Shown: piece by piece, positions 51,217 through 60,735 of the stretch
Numbering within the stretch: the stretch's first letter is position 1
Layout: each line of letters starts with the position of its first letter
DNA from: an uncultured Alcaligenaceae bacterium
GTDB taxonomy: Bacteria; Pseudomonadota; Gammaproteobacteria; Burkholderiales; Burkholderiaceae_B
Reading direction: 5' to 3'
Length of the DNA stretch: 64,000 bases
NCBI GenBank assembly: GCA_937995985.1
Contig: CALKIR010000017.1
Location: forward strand, 1-64,000
The notes under the pieces: generated by a model
Databases searched by the model: none
The model's input: the letters and a program-made list of their open reading frames with translations, nothing else
What the model was told of the DNA's origin: nothing
Translations under genes and position numbers: made by a program

Positions 51217-52800
51217 CTAATCTTTGGGTTGCCCATCAAGGGCGCGCTCGAACTCTTTTAGATAATCTTCAAAGCTTTGTTGTTGGGGGCGGGATTCAAT
51301 AGCTTGTTGTTGCTCTAGGGATGCTTTGGCCATGGCCACAAAACGCTCTTCTACATCGGTAGGGAGCCCTTTGGTAATCAGGTGTTCTTGCTGGCGTTGG
51401 CTTTGTTGTAGGGTGTATTCGACAAAGCTTAGACCTGATGATTCAATATCACGCAATAGGCGCGCAGAGGGACATTGGCTGGAGTTGAGAATTTTCTTTT
51501 CTTGCTCTGCGAGGGCAGCCTCGTGCACTCCATTGAGTCCTTGGCTGGCGTCTAATGCTTTTGCATAGGGGCGCATGCGCGTGATGATTTGATGCCCCCA
51601 TTCTTGTAGTGATATTTCCTTGGTATCGGGGTCTTTGAGGAGCAGGCCAGGACGGCGTCCTTCGCGCACGACTTTGGCAAAGTTGTTTTTGCTGTCTTGG
51701 CAAAAGCCACCATCGGCAAAAAATGGACTGGGTTCTGTGACACAAAACAACAAAAAAGTATCAAGAAAATAACAAGAAGACAGGGCCAGACCCATAGGGT
51801 CATAGGGGTCGATATCAAGACAGCGTACTTCTATGTACTCAACGCCTCGATTTGCCAGTGCAGATAGGGGGCGCTCGCCTGCAAGGGGGGTGCGTTTGGG
51901 GCGAATGCTGGAGTAGTACTCGTTTTCTATTTGCAAAATATTATTGCTTAGCTGAATCCACTCGCCATTGCGATGGGTGCCAATTTTTTCATAAGCAGGC
52001 CAAGTGGAGGTAACAGCGCGACGCATGCGCATCAAGAAGGTGTTGAGATCGTTGTAACAGAGCTGCAATTCGGCTTGTGCCTCTTTGTTTTGATAACCTA
52101 AATCACTCATGCGTAGACTGGTAGCCCAAGGAAGAGTATAGGTATCGGGACCGACTTGCTCTAAGGGGAGGCGGTGTCCGGTTAAAAAGTCACTGGAGAC
52201 TACTGGAGAGGCTCCAAAGAGGTACATGAGTAGCCAAGCGTAACGGGTAAAGTTACGAATCAGGGCCAAATAGCCATTGGTGCGCTGATGCTGCAAATCC
52301 TCACCAGGGTACTTCAGCCGCCTCCAAAACTCATCAGGCAGGGAGAGGTTGTAATGGACTCCTGCAATACATTGCATGCGCTTGCCATATCGCTCGGCTA
52401 GGCCACGTCGATAAATATTTCGGAACAAGCCCTCGTTAGAGGTACCGTACCAGCCGATGCGAATATCCTCCTCATCGGGCAAGTGGGCGGGCATGGATTG
52501 ATTCCAGAAAATCTCATTATGCAGGCGCGTGGCCACAAATTGTTGTATGTGCGTCAGCTCGGTATATAAGGACAGGCTGTCTTGGTGGGTGCCCGTGATA
52601 AGCTCTAATAGCGCCTCAGCATAGTCGGTAGTAATTTTTTTATGGGTTAGGGTAGAACCGAGTGCCTGGGGGTGATCGGTGGCAGCCAGAGTGGCCACTG
52701 GGGTCACTCGTAACCCTTCACGTTCAACACCGCGATTCATGTGTTTGAGTAGTTCTAGGTTGTCTTCAAGCTGGGGCAAACGTGTTTGGCAAACAGTCAT
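51217..52800 (-). CDS. gshA: glutamate-cysteine ligase GshA
   Basis: GshA joins glutamate and cysteine with ATP, the first step of glutathione synthesis. The 527-residue protein is of the gammaproteobacterial type, with the N-terminal NRGVEREGLRVTP, then TDYAEALLELITG, and GVEYIEVRCLDIDPYDPMG in the C-terminal half. I start at the ATG at 52800, which gives the standard distance to the NRGVERE motif; a start 24 codons upstream would add an unrelated hydrophobic tail. No clear Shine-Dalgarno is visible. It is divergent from metX across a gap that contains the metX leader. Confidence 0.95.
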   Translation of the reverse strand: MTVCQTRLPQLEDNLELLKHMNRGVEREGLRVTPVATLAATDHPQALGSTLTHKKITTDYAEALLELITGTHQDSLSLYTELTHIQQFVATRLHNEIFWNQSMPAHLPDEEDIRIGWYGTSNEGLFRNIYRRGLAERYGKRMQCIAGVHYNLSLPDEFWRRLKYPGEDLQHQRTNGYLALIRNFTRYAWLLMYLFGASPVVSSDFLTGHRLPLEQVGPDTYTLPWATSLRMSDLGYQNKEAQAELQLCYNDLNTFLMRMRRAVTSTWPAYEKIGTHRNGEWIQLSNNILQIENEYYSSIRPKRTPLAGERPLSALANRGVEYIEVRCLDIDPYDPMGLALSSCYFLDTFLLFCVTEPSPFFADGGFCQDSKNNFAKVVREGRRPGLLLKDPDTKEISLQEWGHQIITRMRPYAKALDASQGLNGVHEAALAEQEKKILNSSQCPSARLLRDIESSGLSFVEYTLQQSQRQQEHLITKGLPTDVEERFVAMAKASLEQQQAIESRPQQQSFEDYLKEFERALDGQPKD

Positions 52801-52981
52801 TACGATATCACTAACAAGTAAAAAATTTACGTAGAGGCTTGCACCGACGGGCGGGTTGGCCAGGTAAACCACTTTGCTGCCATAGTAGCAAAAATTAAGG
52901 TGTTGTGAGCCGAATTTACAAAATCTTTGTAGAAAGGCTCCTTGGGTTGCGCAGCAGTAAACTTTGTGCTGACTCGATGAT

Positions 52982-52987
52982 TATAAT
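52982..52987 (+). promoter_or_regulatory. -10 element for metX
   Basis: A perfect TATAAT lies about 100 bases before metX and about 35 bases upstream of the candidate riboswitch. No good -35 hexamer is found at 16-18 bases, so the promoter may need an activator. A start near 52994 would include the whole riboswitch-like leader. Confidence 0.5.
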
Positions 52988-53020
52988 GGGAAGTGGTACA
53001 CTTTGGTTTTGTTTTACCTT

Positions 53021-53076
53021 TGCGCCGATTTGCTTGATCCGCTTGCGGGCGCATGGAATAAATCCAGCTAAAGAGG
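53021..53076 (+). ncRNA. SAM-II-like (SAM-alpha) riboswitch candidate in the metX leader
   Basis: The 56 bases before metX carry the main marks of a SAM-II riboswitch in the right order. P1 arms TGCGCC (53021-53026) and GGCGCA (53048-53053) pair perfectly. GATTT follows the first arm directly, ATAAA is at 53058-53062 and AGCTAAA at 53066-53072, leading into the Shine-Dalgarno AGAGG (53072-53076), 7 bases before the ATG. In known SAM-II RNAs the 3' segment forms a pseudoknot with the P1 loop that hides the ribosome binding site when S-adenosylmethionine is bound. Two GCTTG copies in the loop (53032 and 53041) can each pair with CCAGC at 53064-53068 with one mismatch. The pseudoknot is thus plausible but not proven by eye. 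Confidence 0.72.
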
Positions 53077-53083
53077 TCCATTT

Positions 53084-54337
53084 ATGGTTTCTACTGCACA
53101 GTCTGCCTTGCCTTCTCGCTCTTCTGATTCTGCCCAAGACCGTTCATTTATTTCAGTTCCTGAGGGTTCTGTTGGTATTGTTGAGTCTGAGATCATTGCA
53201 TTTGATGAGCCTTTGCACTTGAGTAGCGGTCAGGTGCTGCCCCAATATCAATTAGCGATTGAGACTTATGGTGAATTAAATGCTGATGCAAGTAATGCCG
53301 TTTTGGTGTGTCATGCTTTAAACGCCTCGCATCATGTGGCAGGTATTGATGCCCATGATCCTAAAAATATAGGATGGTGGGACAATATGGTCGGTCCCGG
53401 CAAGGCGCTGGATACCGACCGTTTTTTTGTTATTGGTATTAATAATATTGGCTCATGTTTTGGCTCTACAGGGCCGGCCAGTATCAATCCTGCAACGGGT
53501 CAGCCTTGGGGGCGAGATTTCCCCTTAGTGACGGTAGAAGACTGGGTGCGTGCGCAGGCTCGGGTGGCTGATTATTTAGGGATAAAGCAGTTTGCAGCAG
53601 TTATGGGCGGCTCATTAGGAGGTATGCAGGCGTTGAGCTGGGCCATTACTTGCCCTGAGCGGGTGCGCCATTGCATCGTAATAGCCAGTACGCCTCGGTT
53701 AAGTGCCCAAAATATTGCCTTTAATGAGGTTGCCCGACGCGCGATCATTACCGATCCTGATTTTCATGATGGGAACTATTATCTCCATAACACTGTGCCA
53801 CGACGTGGTTTAACGGTGGCACGCATGATTGGGCATATTACTTATGTATCAGATGAATTAATGGCAGAGCGCTTTGGACGAGCCTTGCGTGACCCGCTGA
53901 GTACGGGTAACTACAAATTTAATTATGATATTGAGTTTGAGGTCGAGTCTTATTTGCGCTACCAAGGGGAAAAATTTGCCAATTATTTTGATGCCAATAC
54001 TTATTTGCTGTTAACCAAGGCATTAGATTATTTTGATCCTGCACGTGCACACGGAGGAAGTTTATCTCGAGCGTTTTCACGCATTCAAGCGCAGTCTTTA
54101 GTGATTTCTTTTACTACCGATTGGCGTTTTTCTCCTGAGCGCTCACGTGAAATTGTGCAGGCATTACTTAAAAATAATAGGCAGGTTACCTATGCTGAAA
54201 TCGATGCACCCCACGGGCATGATGCATTTTTATTAAATGATCGTCAGTATCATGCCGTTGTACAGGCTTATTACGACAAAATTGCAGCCGAGTTAAATTT
54301 GGGTCCACGTGAACGAGTAACGGGGGTGTTAGCATGA
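53084..54337 (+). CDS. metX: homoserine O-acyltransferase MetX
   Basis: MetX acylates homoserine (acetyl or succinyl from CoA) at the first committed step of methionine synthesis. The 417-residue alpha/beta hydrolase has its nucleophile S177 in GGSLGG, the aspartate in FTTDWRFSP and the histidine in APHGHDAFLL. The family segments VLVCHALNASHH and GIGSCFGSTGP-like IGSCFGSTGPAS are also present. An N-terminal Ser-rich stretch (about 1-25) is variable. Several betaproteobacterial MetX enzymes use succinyl-CoA, so acetyl specificity should not be assumed. It overlaps metW by 4 bases and is preceded by a SAM-II-like leader, giving feedback by the pathway end product. Confidence 0.93.
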   Translation: MVSTAQSALPSRSSDSAQDRSFISVPEGSVGIVESEIIAFDEPLHLSSGQVLPQYQLAIETYGELNADASNAVLVCHALNASHHVAGIDAHDPKNIGWWDNMVGPGKALDTDRFFVIGINNIGSCFGSTGPASINPATGQPWGRDFPLVTVEDWVRAQARVADYLGIKQFAAVMGGSLGGMQALSWAITCPERVRHCIVIASTPRLSAQNIAFNEVARRAIITDPDFHDGNYYLHNTVPRRGLTVARMIGHITYVSDELMAERFGRALRDPLSTGNYKFNYDIEFEVESYLRYQGEKFANYFDANTYLLLTKALDYFDPARAHGGSLSRAFSRIQAQSLVISFTTDWRFSPERSREIVQALLKNNRQVTYAEIDAPHGHDAFLLNDRQYHAVVQAYYDKIAAELNLGPRERVTGVLA

Positions 54338-54963
54338 GCACTTTGGCCCCGGTCAGTCTTAAATATCGTCCTGATTTACAGCGCATTGCTAATTGGATAC
54401 AGCCCAATAGCAATGTGCTTGATTTGGGATGTGGGGATGGCAAGTTATTAGCCTATTTGCAACATAGCAAGCGTATCCAAGGGACCGGTGTGGAGCGAGC
54501 CCCTGATGCGGTAGTGAAAAGCATTCAACGCGGTGTCAATGTGATTCAGCAAGACCTCGAAGAGGGGTTGGCGTTATTTCCCGATCAGCATTTTCAGACC
54601 GTGGTGCTGTCTAAAACTTTGCAATCTATGTTGCATACTGAAACCATTTTGCGTGAGATGGCGCGGGTAGCCAATTATGGGGTTGTATCCTTTCCTAATT
54701 TTGGGTATTGGACCCACGGCTTATCGATTATGTTGGGGCGGATGCCTATTTCAAAGGAAATGCCTTATCAATGGTATAACACGCCTAATATTCATCTGTG
54801 CACACTCAAGGACTTCGAGGATTTGGCACAGGAGTTAGGGCTTAAGATTACTCATCGGGCCCTTTTCAACGGACGCGCTGAGGTGCGGTTTTTCCCTGGC
54901 TGGCGCAGCACCTTGGCGGTGTATCGTTTTCAGTCTCCTTTCTACTCAGCAGAAAAGGATTAA
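54334..54963 (+). CDS. metW: methionine biosynthesis protein MetW
   Basis: This 209-residue class I methyltransferase-like protein has motif I LDLGCGDGKLLAYL (29-42) and the MetW signatures GVERAPDAV and SFPNFGYWTHG. MetW is encoded beside MetX in many proteobacteria and is thought to support the acyltransferase; its own reaction is not firmly established. Start and stop codons of metX and metW overlap (ATGA), so the two are translationally coupled and would share riboswitch control. ampG follows after 2 bases. Confidence 0.94.
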   Translation: MSTLAPVSLKYRPDLQRIANWIQPNSNVLDLGCGDGKLLAYLQHSKRIQGTGVERAPDAVVKSIQRGVNVIQQDLEEGLALFPDQHFQTVVLSKTLQSMLHTETILREMARVANYGVVSFPNFGYWTHGLSIMLGRMPISKEMPYQWYNTPNIHLCTLKDFEDLAQELGLKITHRALFNGRAEVRFFPGWRSTLAVYRFQSPFYSAEKD

Positions 54964-54965
54964 AG

Positions 54966-56207
54966 GTGGGCTGGGTATACCGTAGCCCACGTGTTTGGCC
55001 ATTGCTTTTTCTTGGTTTTAGCAGTGGCCTACCATTGGCTTTGAGCAGTACGACTTTACAAGCTTGGCTCACAGTTGAAGGGGTGTCCTTAACGCAAATT
55101 GGTTTACTTACTCTTGTGGGCTCAGCTTATACCTTAAAGTTTCTTTGGGCGCCTTTTTTAGATCGCTTTCAGCTGCCTATTTTAGGCCGGCGGCGTGGCT
55201 GGATTATATGTACCCAATTATTGCTTGGGGGGAGTATTTTTGCCATGGGCTGCTTTTCCCCTGCTGATTTTTTAGGGGTCTTGTCTGTATTGGCGCTCTT
55301 GGTGGCTTTTTTATCGGCTACCCAAGACATTGCTTTTGATGCCTACAGTACCGATGTACTGCGGCCAAATGAGCGGGCCGCTGGGGCAGCGGTGCGTGTT
55401 ATGGGCTATCGATTGGCTATGATAGTTTCGAGTGGCTTGGCCTTGGTTATTGCGGAGCGTTATTTAGGATGGTCCGCGACTTATATGCTCTTAGGAGGGC
55501 TGATGTGCTTGCTGGCGATAGCTACAGTTTTAGCGCCAGAGCCAGAGCATGTCGAACAGGCCCCCAATAGTTTGGCACAAGCTGTGATTGAGCCCCTAAT
55601 TGATTTTTTTCAACGACCTGGTGCCTGGGCGTTCTTATGGCTTATTATTTTGTACAAGTTAGGGGATGCTTTTGCAGGGGCTTTGTCCACGGCTTTTTTA
55701 ATTCGAGAGGCGGGCTTTTCGGTCACACAGGTCGGGACAATTAATAATATTTTTGGTCTGGGAGCCACCATCATAGGCGCGCTAATGGGAGGCGTATTAT
55801 TAGGGCGGTTGGGTTTGTATCGTGCCTTGATGTCTTTTGGAGTATTGCAAGCCCTCTCAAACTTTGGCTATTGGCTACTGACTGTTTGGCCGGAGTCATG
55901 GCCGTTGATGGCAGGGGTGGTTGCCATTGAAAATTTATGTGGTGGATTGGGAACGGCAGCTTTTGTTGCCTTTGTTATGGCATTATGCCATCGTGCATTT
56001 TCAGCGACTCAGTTTGCACTTTTGTCTGCCTTAGCAGCTATAGGGCGTACTTACGTTGCTGGCCCCATGAGCCCATTTTTGGTAGGTTGGCTCGACTGGG
56101 GAGGGTTTTTTCTATTTACTGTGGCTGTGGCTCTGCCCGGCTTGCTGTTGTTATGGCTTAAGAAAAAAGAAATACAAGCCTTACATCCTAATGGCCATCA
56201 GGCATGA
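54966..56207 (+). CDS. ampG: AmpG-like muropeptide permease (MFS)
   Basis: This 413-residue major facilitator protein has about 12 hydrophobic segments and AmpG signatures near the N-terminus: LFLGFSSGLPLALSSTTLQAW, then YTLKFLWAPFLDRFQLP and SATQDIAFDAYSTDVL. AmpG imports GlcNAc-anhydro-muropeptides for cell-wall recycling, which also controls AmpC beta-lactamase in some bacteria. The GTG start lies 2 bases after the metW stop, so it is probably cotranscribed with metXW although the functions differ. It converges with the diguanylate cyclase gene, 13 bases away. Confidence 0.88.
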   Translation: MGWVYRSPRVWPLLFLGFSSGLPLALSSTTLQAWLTVEGVSLTQIGLLTLVGSAYTLKFLWAPFLDRFQLPILGRRRGWIICTQLLLGGSIFAMGCFSPADFLGVLSVLALLVAFLSATQDIAFDAYSTDVLRPNERAAGAAVRVMGYRLAMIVSSGLALVIAERYLGWSATYMLLGGLMCLLAIATVLAPEPEHVEQAPNSLAQAVIEPLIDFFQRPGAWAFLWLIILYKLGDAFAGALSTAFLIREAGFSVTQVGTINNIFGLGATIIGALMGGVLLGRLGLYRALMSFGVLQALSNFGYWLLTVWPESWPLMAGVVAIENLCGGLGTAAFVAFVMALCHRAFSATQFALLSALAAIGRTYVAGPMSPFLVGWLDWGGFFLFTVAVALPGLLLLWLKKKEIQALHPNGHQA

Positions 56208-56220
56208 TGCATGAGAGCAT

Positions 56221-58455
56221 TTAAGCCTTGGGTTGAGGGGCATCATACTGAATTTGATTGTGGCCACGGTTTTTAGCTCGATACATGGCTTGGTCTGCAC
56301 GCTCCGTGAGCTCATCAGCATTAGGGGGGGAGCGATCGTGCGTGCGCCCATCATAAAAATACACCCCAAAGCTTGCAGTAATATAGACTTGGAAGCGATT
56401 TAACACGCAATATGGTTCGGTTGTGGTTTTGTTAATGAGTCGCTCAATAGCTTGAATGGCATCTGCATGTTTTTTGATATTTGGGAGAACCACCAGAAAC
56501 TCGTCTCCGCCTATTCTGGCGGCTGTATCATTGCGACGTAATTCATTGCGTAATCGCTTGCCAAATTCAGCAAGAATTTGATCGCCGGCTTTATGGCCGT
56601 ATTGATCATTGATTTCTTTAAAATCATCCAGATCAACATAACAAACAGCCAGTATTAGTTTGTGTCGCACGGTATAGCCTATGGCTTGGTTTAGGCGATC
56701 ATTAAGTAAGCGGCGCGTGGCTAACCCTGTTAGCGTATCAAAGTAGGCCAGTTGTACCAGTTGTGCTTCACGCTCTTTAAATAAGCTGATGTCGGAGAGC
56801 ATGATGATATATTGTTGTGACTGAGTCAGTGGGTTGAGCACCTTGCTTAGATAGACCTGAAAATATTTTTTACTTTGATCGCGGGTGTAGTAAGTGATTT
56901 CGCCTTGCCAGCTATCTTGTTCTTTCAGTAGCGCCCAGACAGAGGAGTTTTTGCTTAGCTGATTGTGATGGCGCAATAAGACTTCGAGAGGGCGGTTCAG
57001 GATTTCTTTGGTGTAGAAGCCGGTCAGTGTACTGATGGCAGGGTTGCTGTAGCGAATGATAAGGTCTTTGTCGAGGACCAGTAGTCCTTCGTGCATTTCT
57101 CTCACTACGGTGGCCGCTATGCTTAGTTGTAGGCTTTGCTCTTTATCAGCAGTAATATCAATGACTATTCCATTGGCTAAGCGGTCACCGTTTGCCGCTC
57201 GAGCTGTGCTAAATTCTATTTTTAGCCATCGACTCCCATCGTGACGCCTGATGCGTTCCTCAAAGCAATAGGTTTTTCCCTCTTCGAAGGCCTCTCTTAT
57301 TTGTTCGAGGGCCTCAGATGGTTCAGGGTGGCTCCATAGTTTTAGGATCAGTTTGGGATTAGATAGCAGTGCAGCAGCAGATAGTCCAAAAATTTGGGTT
57401 AATGCGTGATTCACATAATCAAATCTATAGTGTTTGGGCGCATATTCTCGGAGAGTGAAAATTCCAATGGGTAAATGAGACAGAATATTCGTGTAATGGC
57501 GATGCGTATGTTGTTGAGTATGACGATCTTGTGCCCGTAAGGTATAAAAGCTACTGCGCAACAGAGAGAATCCATTTTGCAGAAGGGCAATAAGCATCAA
57601 AATAATTAATAAATTATGATTGCTTTGGGCGCTCAGGTAGGTCTCGAGGGGGTGGAGACTGAGGGCTGCTAAAATACCTAAAATGCCAGCGAGACTGCTC
57701 CAAAGACTATTTAATAAGCTGGCAAAAAAGGGAATGCTAAAGGCAGGAATAATTAAAAATAGAGCATATAGCCAGATGGGATTATTTTGTAGCCAAAAGT
57801 GCAAACAAAAAGCATAGAGAAAGCTCCCAATAATTAGGCCAAAGGTGCGGGGGAGGTGAACAGAAATTTGCTGTAACCAGTTTTTTTGAACTATAAAACC
57901 GAATAATAAAGAAAAGCTCAGCACGCGCTCAAGCATGCCCAAGAGAAAAAAGATAGCTAAAAAATGCCAGTTGTTAAGAGAGAGGGTTTGAGCCGTCCAA
58001 TGTGAGGTATTGACCCACCATACACAGCACACTACTAAAGTAAAGCTAAATAAACAGGGCTTAAGTAGCTGGGTAAGGGTTGCGCTCTCAAATTCGCTAA
58101 GACGCTTAGGATATAAGCGGTTAAAGAAGCGACTGATTAAAACAAAATCAATATACATCGTGCCTAATAGGAGGACTTTGTCGCTCCAAGGGCTACTTTG
58201 AAATAATAGCAGCACTATTTGGGCGGCGATATATAGGGGCCAGTAGCGAAACCCAACAAGAAATAAAAGAACTACGGAAAAACTTGCAGGAAAGGCCGTT
58301 TGAATGGGGAGCAAAAAGAAATGGTTGCTAAAATAGCTCCAGAATAAGAAAGAAACGGCCAGAACCCCTGCTGCAATAAGTCCCTGAGACAAGCTATAGG
58401 GGCGAGTGGGCAGGGTATGGTACTGGGGCCAAAAACTTTGGAGTAAATGGGTCAT
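56221..58455 (-). CDS. membrane diguanylate cyclase (MASE1-like, PAS, PAS, GGDEF)
   Basis: This protein of about 744 residues has an N-terminal membrane region with about eight hydrophobic segments (to about residue 290), resembling a MASE1 sensor (PASFSVVLLFLVGFRYWPLY). Two PAS domains (about 310-425 and 430-550) and a C-terminal GGDEF domain follow. The active site RIGGDEFLVV (around 645-650) is intact, so it should make cyclic di-GMP from two GTP. The allosteric I-site RxxD before it is not obvious. There is no EAL domain. The start is uncertain by three codons: ATG at 58455 or TTG at 58464, neither with a clear ribosome binding site. It stands alone and converges with ampG. Confidence 0.9.
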   Translation of the reverse strand: MTHLLQSFWPQYHTLPTRPYSLSQGLIAAGVLAVSFLFWSYFSNHFFLLPIQTAFPASFSVVLLFLVGFRYWPLYIAAQIVLLLFQSSPWSDKVLLLGTMYIDFVLISRFFNRLYPKRLSEFESATLTQLLKPCLFSFTLVVCCVWWVNTSHWTAQTLSLNNWHFLAIFFLLGMLERVLSFSLLFGFIVQKNWLQQISVHLPRTFGLIIGSFLYAFCLHFWLQNNPIWLYALFLIIPAFSIPFFASLLNSLWSSLAGILGILAALSLHPLETYLSAQSNHNLLIILMLIALLQNGFSLLRSSFYTLRAQDRHTQQHTHRHYTNILSHLPIGIFTLREYAPKHYRFDYVNHALTQIFGLSAAALLSNPKLILKLWSHPEPSEALEQIREAFEEGKTYCFEERIRRHDGSRWLKIEFSTARAANGDRLANGIVIDITADKEQSLQLSIAATVVREMHEGLLVLDKDLIIRYSNPAISTLTGFYTKEILNRPLEVLLRHHNQLSKNSSVWALLKEQDSWQGEITYYTRDQSKKYFQVYLSKVLNPLTQSQQYIIMLSDISLFKEREAQLVQLAYFDTLTGLATRRLLNDRLNQAIGYTVRHKLILAVCYVDLDDFKEINDQYGHKAGDQILAEFGKRLRNELRRNDTAARIGGDEFLVVLPNIKKHADAIQAIERLINKTTTEPYCVLNRFQVYITASFGVYFYDGRTHDRSPPNADELTERADQAMYRAKNRGHNQIQYDAPQPKA

Positions 58456-58559
58456 CGGCAACACAGTAGAATTGGCGAGCGCCTTGTAGTAATACGCCTG
58501 CCCAGTAAATGAATGGTTAAGACCGATATTTTAACCAATAGTTACGAATGTGAATAGGA

Positions 58560-59087
58560 TTAATTAGTCTTATCATCGCTATGAATCTGTAAGGCCTCAA
58601 GAAACCGAGAGACCATGTTATAAGCTCCAATGGTAGCAGTAATCTCAACAATTTCTTGCGAATTAAAATGTTTTTGTATTTGGGCAAAGACAGGATCGGG
58701 CACCTGGATCAGGATGGTCATAGCATCTGTATAGGCAAGTATGGCCTGCTCTTTTTCATTGAAAAGAGGGCTGTCTTGCCAATTATCCAGAGCTTCAAGT
58801 TGAGCTTGGGTGATGCCTTCTTGGAGAGCTATAGGCGCATGTTGATCGGCCTCATAGGGTGCGCGGTTGAGCAAGGCCACACGCATAATGATGAGCTCGC
58901 GCAAGGCTCCGGGAAGGGTGGTTTGTTGACGGATGGCGGTTAAATAGTTCAACCAGCCTTGAGCGACTGCCGGACTTTGGAGCAGCATTTGGTAGAGATG
59001 AATCACACTGCCTCGTTCGGCAGTAATTTGCTCGACTAAGGGGTGCAGGTCTGGATGATTCAAATCAGCATAAGGGATACGAGCCAT
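58560..59087 (-). CDS. carboxymuconolactone decarboxylase (AhpD-like) family protein
   Basis: This 175-residue helical protein has the CMD-domain core: LPGALRELIIMRVALLN, then the helix with PYEADQHAPIAL and a C-terminal FNSQEIVEITATIGAYNMVSRFLEAL. The CxxC pair of peroxidatic AhpD proteins is missing; the conserved YExxxH form (Y105-H110 region) is present, as in the non-redox branch. Its reaction is unknown. I start at the ATG at 59087, with AAAGGA upstream; an earlier in-frame start would run through the terminator hairpin of the upstream gene. Confidence 0.85.
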   Translation of the reverse strand: MARIPYADLNHPDLHPLVEQITAERGSVIHLYQMLLQSPAVAQGWLNYLTAIRQQTTLPGALRELIIMRVALLNRAPYEADQHAPIALQEGITQAQLEALDNWQDSPLFNEKEQAILAYTDAMTILIQVPDPVFAQIQKHFNSQEIVEITATIGAYNMVSRFLEALQIHSDDKTN

Positions 59088-59124
59088 GATAGTTCCTTTA
59101 TCAATATAAGAGTGAACACATAGC

Positions 59125-59152
59125 AAAACACCCTGCGTAGTCGTGCAGGGTG
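59125..59152 (-). terminator. intrinsic terminator after the class III aminotransferase
   Basis: On the minus strand CACCCTGC and GCAGGGTG form a perfect 8-bp stem around an 8-base loop, followed by TTTT. It lies about 70 bases after the aminotransferase stop and before the CMD-family gene on the same strand. Confidence 0.8.
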
Positions 59153-59223
59153 CTGGGCTGTTCATTACAGTATAACGGATTCATTTTTGGCCTCATAAGA
59201 GGAGAAGCCCCAGTATCGGTGAC

Positions 59224-60612
59224 TTAGGCACTAGGCTCTAAGATGGGATTGTGCGGGGTAGATGGGGTGCCGCTGGCTGAATGGGAGTCTGAGGGCAGTA
59301 TTTGCTCAATGCTTTGGTGCAGGCGTTGCACAATGGCAGTAATATCGTGTGCGGTGCAAATAAAGGCAGGAGCAAGTAAAATATGATCCCCATAGGTGCC
59401 ATCTATGGTGCCGCCGTTAGGATAGATCATGAGCCCATTTTGCAAGGCTGCTTGGCGGATTCTTTGATGGATTTTTTGGGTGGGCTCAAAGGGGGTTTTA
59501 GTGTGCTTGTCTGCGACGAGCTCAATGCCTACAAAGAGTCCACGGCCACGAATGTCTCCAATATTAGGATGATGGTCAAGGCAGCTATGCAGCTCGGCTT
59601 GCAATTGCGCCCCTCGTAATTGCACATTATGTAATAGATGGTCGCGTTCAATAATTTTTTGCACAGCCAAGGCCGCTGCACAAGCCGTGGCATGGCCCAT
59701 ATAGGTGTGGCCGTGCTGGAATAAGCCTGAACCAGCAAGGATGGTGTTATAAATGCGTTCACTGGCCAACATGGCGCCAATAGGCTGATAGCCAGCCCCC
59801 AGGCCTTTGGCGATGGTAATGATATCGGGAACAATGTCCTCTTCGGCACAGGCAAATAAATGCCCTGTGCGGCCCATACCTGCCATAACCTCGTCTAAAA
59901 TTAAGAGCACACCGTACCGATCACACACCTCACGGATACGCTTAAAGTAGGTGGCTACCGGGGGTACGACCCCTGCAGTAGCGCCTACTACGGTTTCTGC
60001 CACAAAAGCAGCGACATGCTCCGGCCCAAGGGACAAAATTTTGTGTTCTAATTCATCCGCTAAGCGCTGGGCATATTGCTCATCACTTTCTCCTTCGTGC
60101 TGATAGCGATAGGCATAACACGGGGAAACATGGTGGGTTTCGGTCAGTAATGGGGTAAAGGGAGCCCGACGCCATTCATTGCCGCCAACGGCCAAGGCAC
60201 CGAGGGTATTGCCATGGTAGCTTTGTCGGCGAGCAATAAATAAGCGTCGAGAAGGCTCTCCGCGTTCAATAAAATATTGACGTGCAAGTTTCAGCGCTGA
60301 TTCAACAGCTTCTGAGCCGCCAGAGACAAAATAAACATGGTTAAGATCGCCGGGCGCACGCGCAGCTAAAAAGGCTGCTAGCTCTTCGGCCGGCTGATTA
60401 GTAAAAAAAGCAGTATGGGCGTAGGCAATTTGGTCTACTTGATCCTTGACTGCTTGGATGACCTCAGGGTGGCTATAACCCAGACATGATACGGCTGCGC
60501 CGCCACAGGCATCAATATAGCGCTTGCCTGTTTGATCAATGATTTCAATGCCTTCGCCTGCAACTGCGATGGGGAGTGTACTGTTTGGGTTGCGGTGGAA
60601 TACGTGTGTCAT
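59224..60612 (-). CDS. class III PLP-dependent aminotransferase
   Basis: This 462-residue enzyme has the class III (omega) aminotransferase signature: LLILDEVMAGMGRTG with the cofactor aspartate D240, and the PLP lysine K269 in ITIAKGLGAGYQPIGA. Other marks are the phosphate-binding VSGGSEAVESALKLARQY and SYHGNTLGAL. It belongs to the group that moves amino groups from diamines, beta-amino acids, taurine or similar amines to pyruvate or 2-oxoglutarate; the substrate cannot be named from sequence. It is divergent from an RpiR-type regulator across a 280-bp gap with inverted repeats, so that regulator probably controls it. Confidence 0.88.
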   Translation of the reverse strand: MTHVFHRNPNSTLPIAVAGEGIEIIDQTGKRYIDACGGAAVSCLGYSHPEVIQAVKDQVDQIAYAHTAFFTNQPAEELAAFLAARAPGDLNHVYFVSGGSEAVESALKLARQYFIERGEPSRRLFIARRQSYHGNTLGALAVGGNEWRRAPFTPLLTETHHVSPCYAYRYQHEGESDEQYAQRLADELEHKILSLGPEHVAAFVAETVVGATAGVVPPVATYFKRIREVCDRYGVLLILDEVMAGMGRTGHLFACAEEDIVPDIITIAKGLGAGYQPIGAMLASERIYNTILAGSGLFQHGHTYMGHATACAAALAVQKIIERDHLLHNVQLRGAQLQAELHSCLDHHPNIGDIRGRGLFVGIELVADKHTKTPFEPTQKIHQRIRQAALQNGLMIYPNGGTIDGTYGDHILLAPAFICTAHDITAIVQRLHQSIEQILPSDSHSASGTPSTPHNPILEPSA

Positions 60613-60735
60613 AATGCGTGCTTTTCAATGAGTATGGGCAAATGGGTGGCTGCTTTGCTGAGGACTCAGGTGGGTATGGTATAAAGCAAGGGGAGTGAAC
60701 CAACCGAGCCTCTATAGAATAGGTCAACAGCAGGC

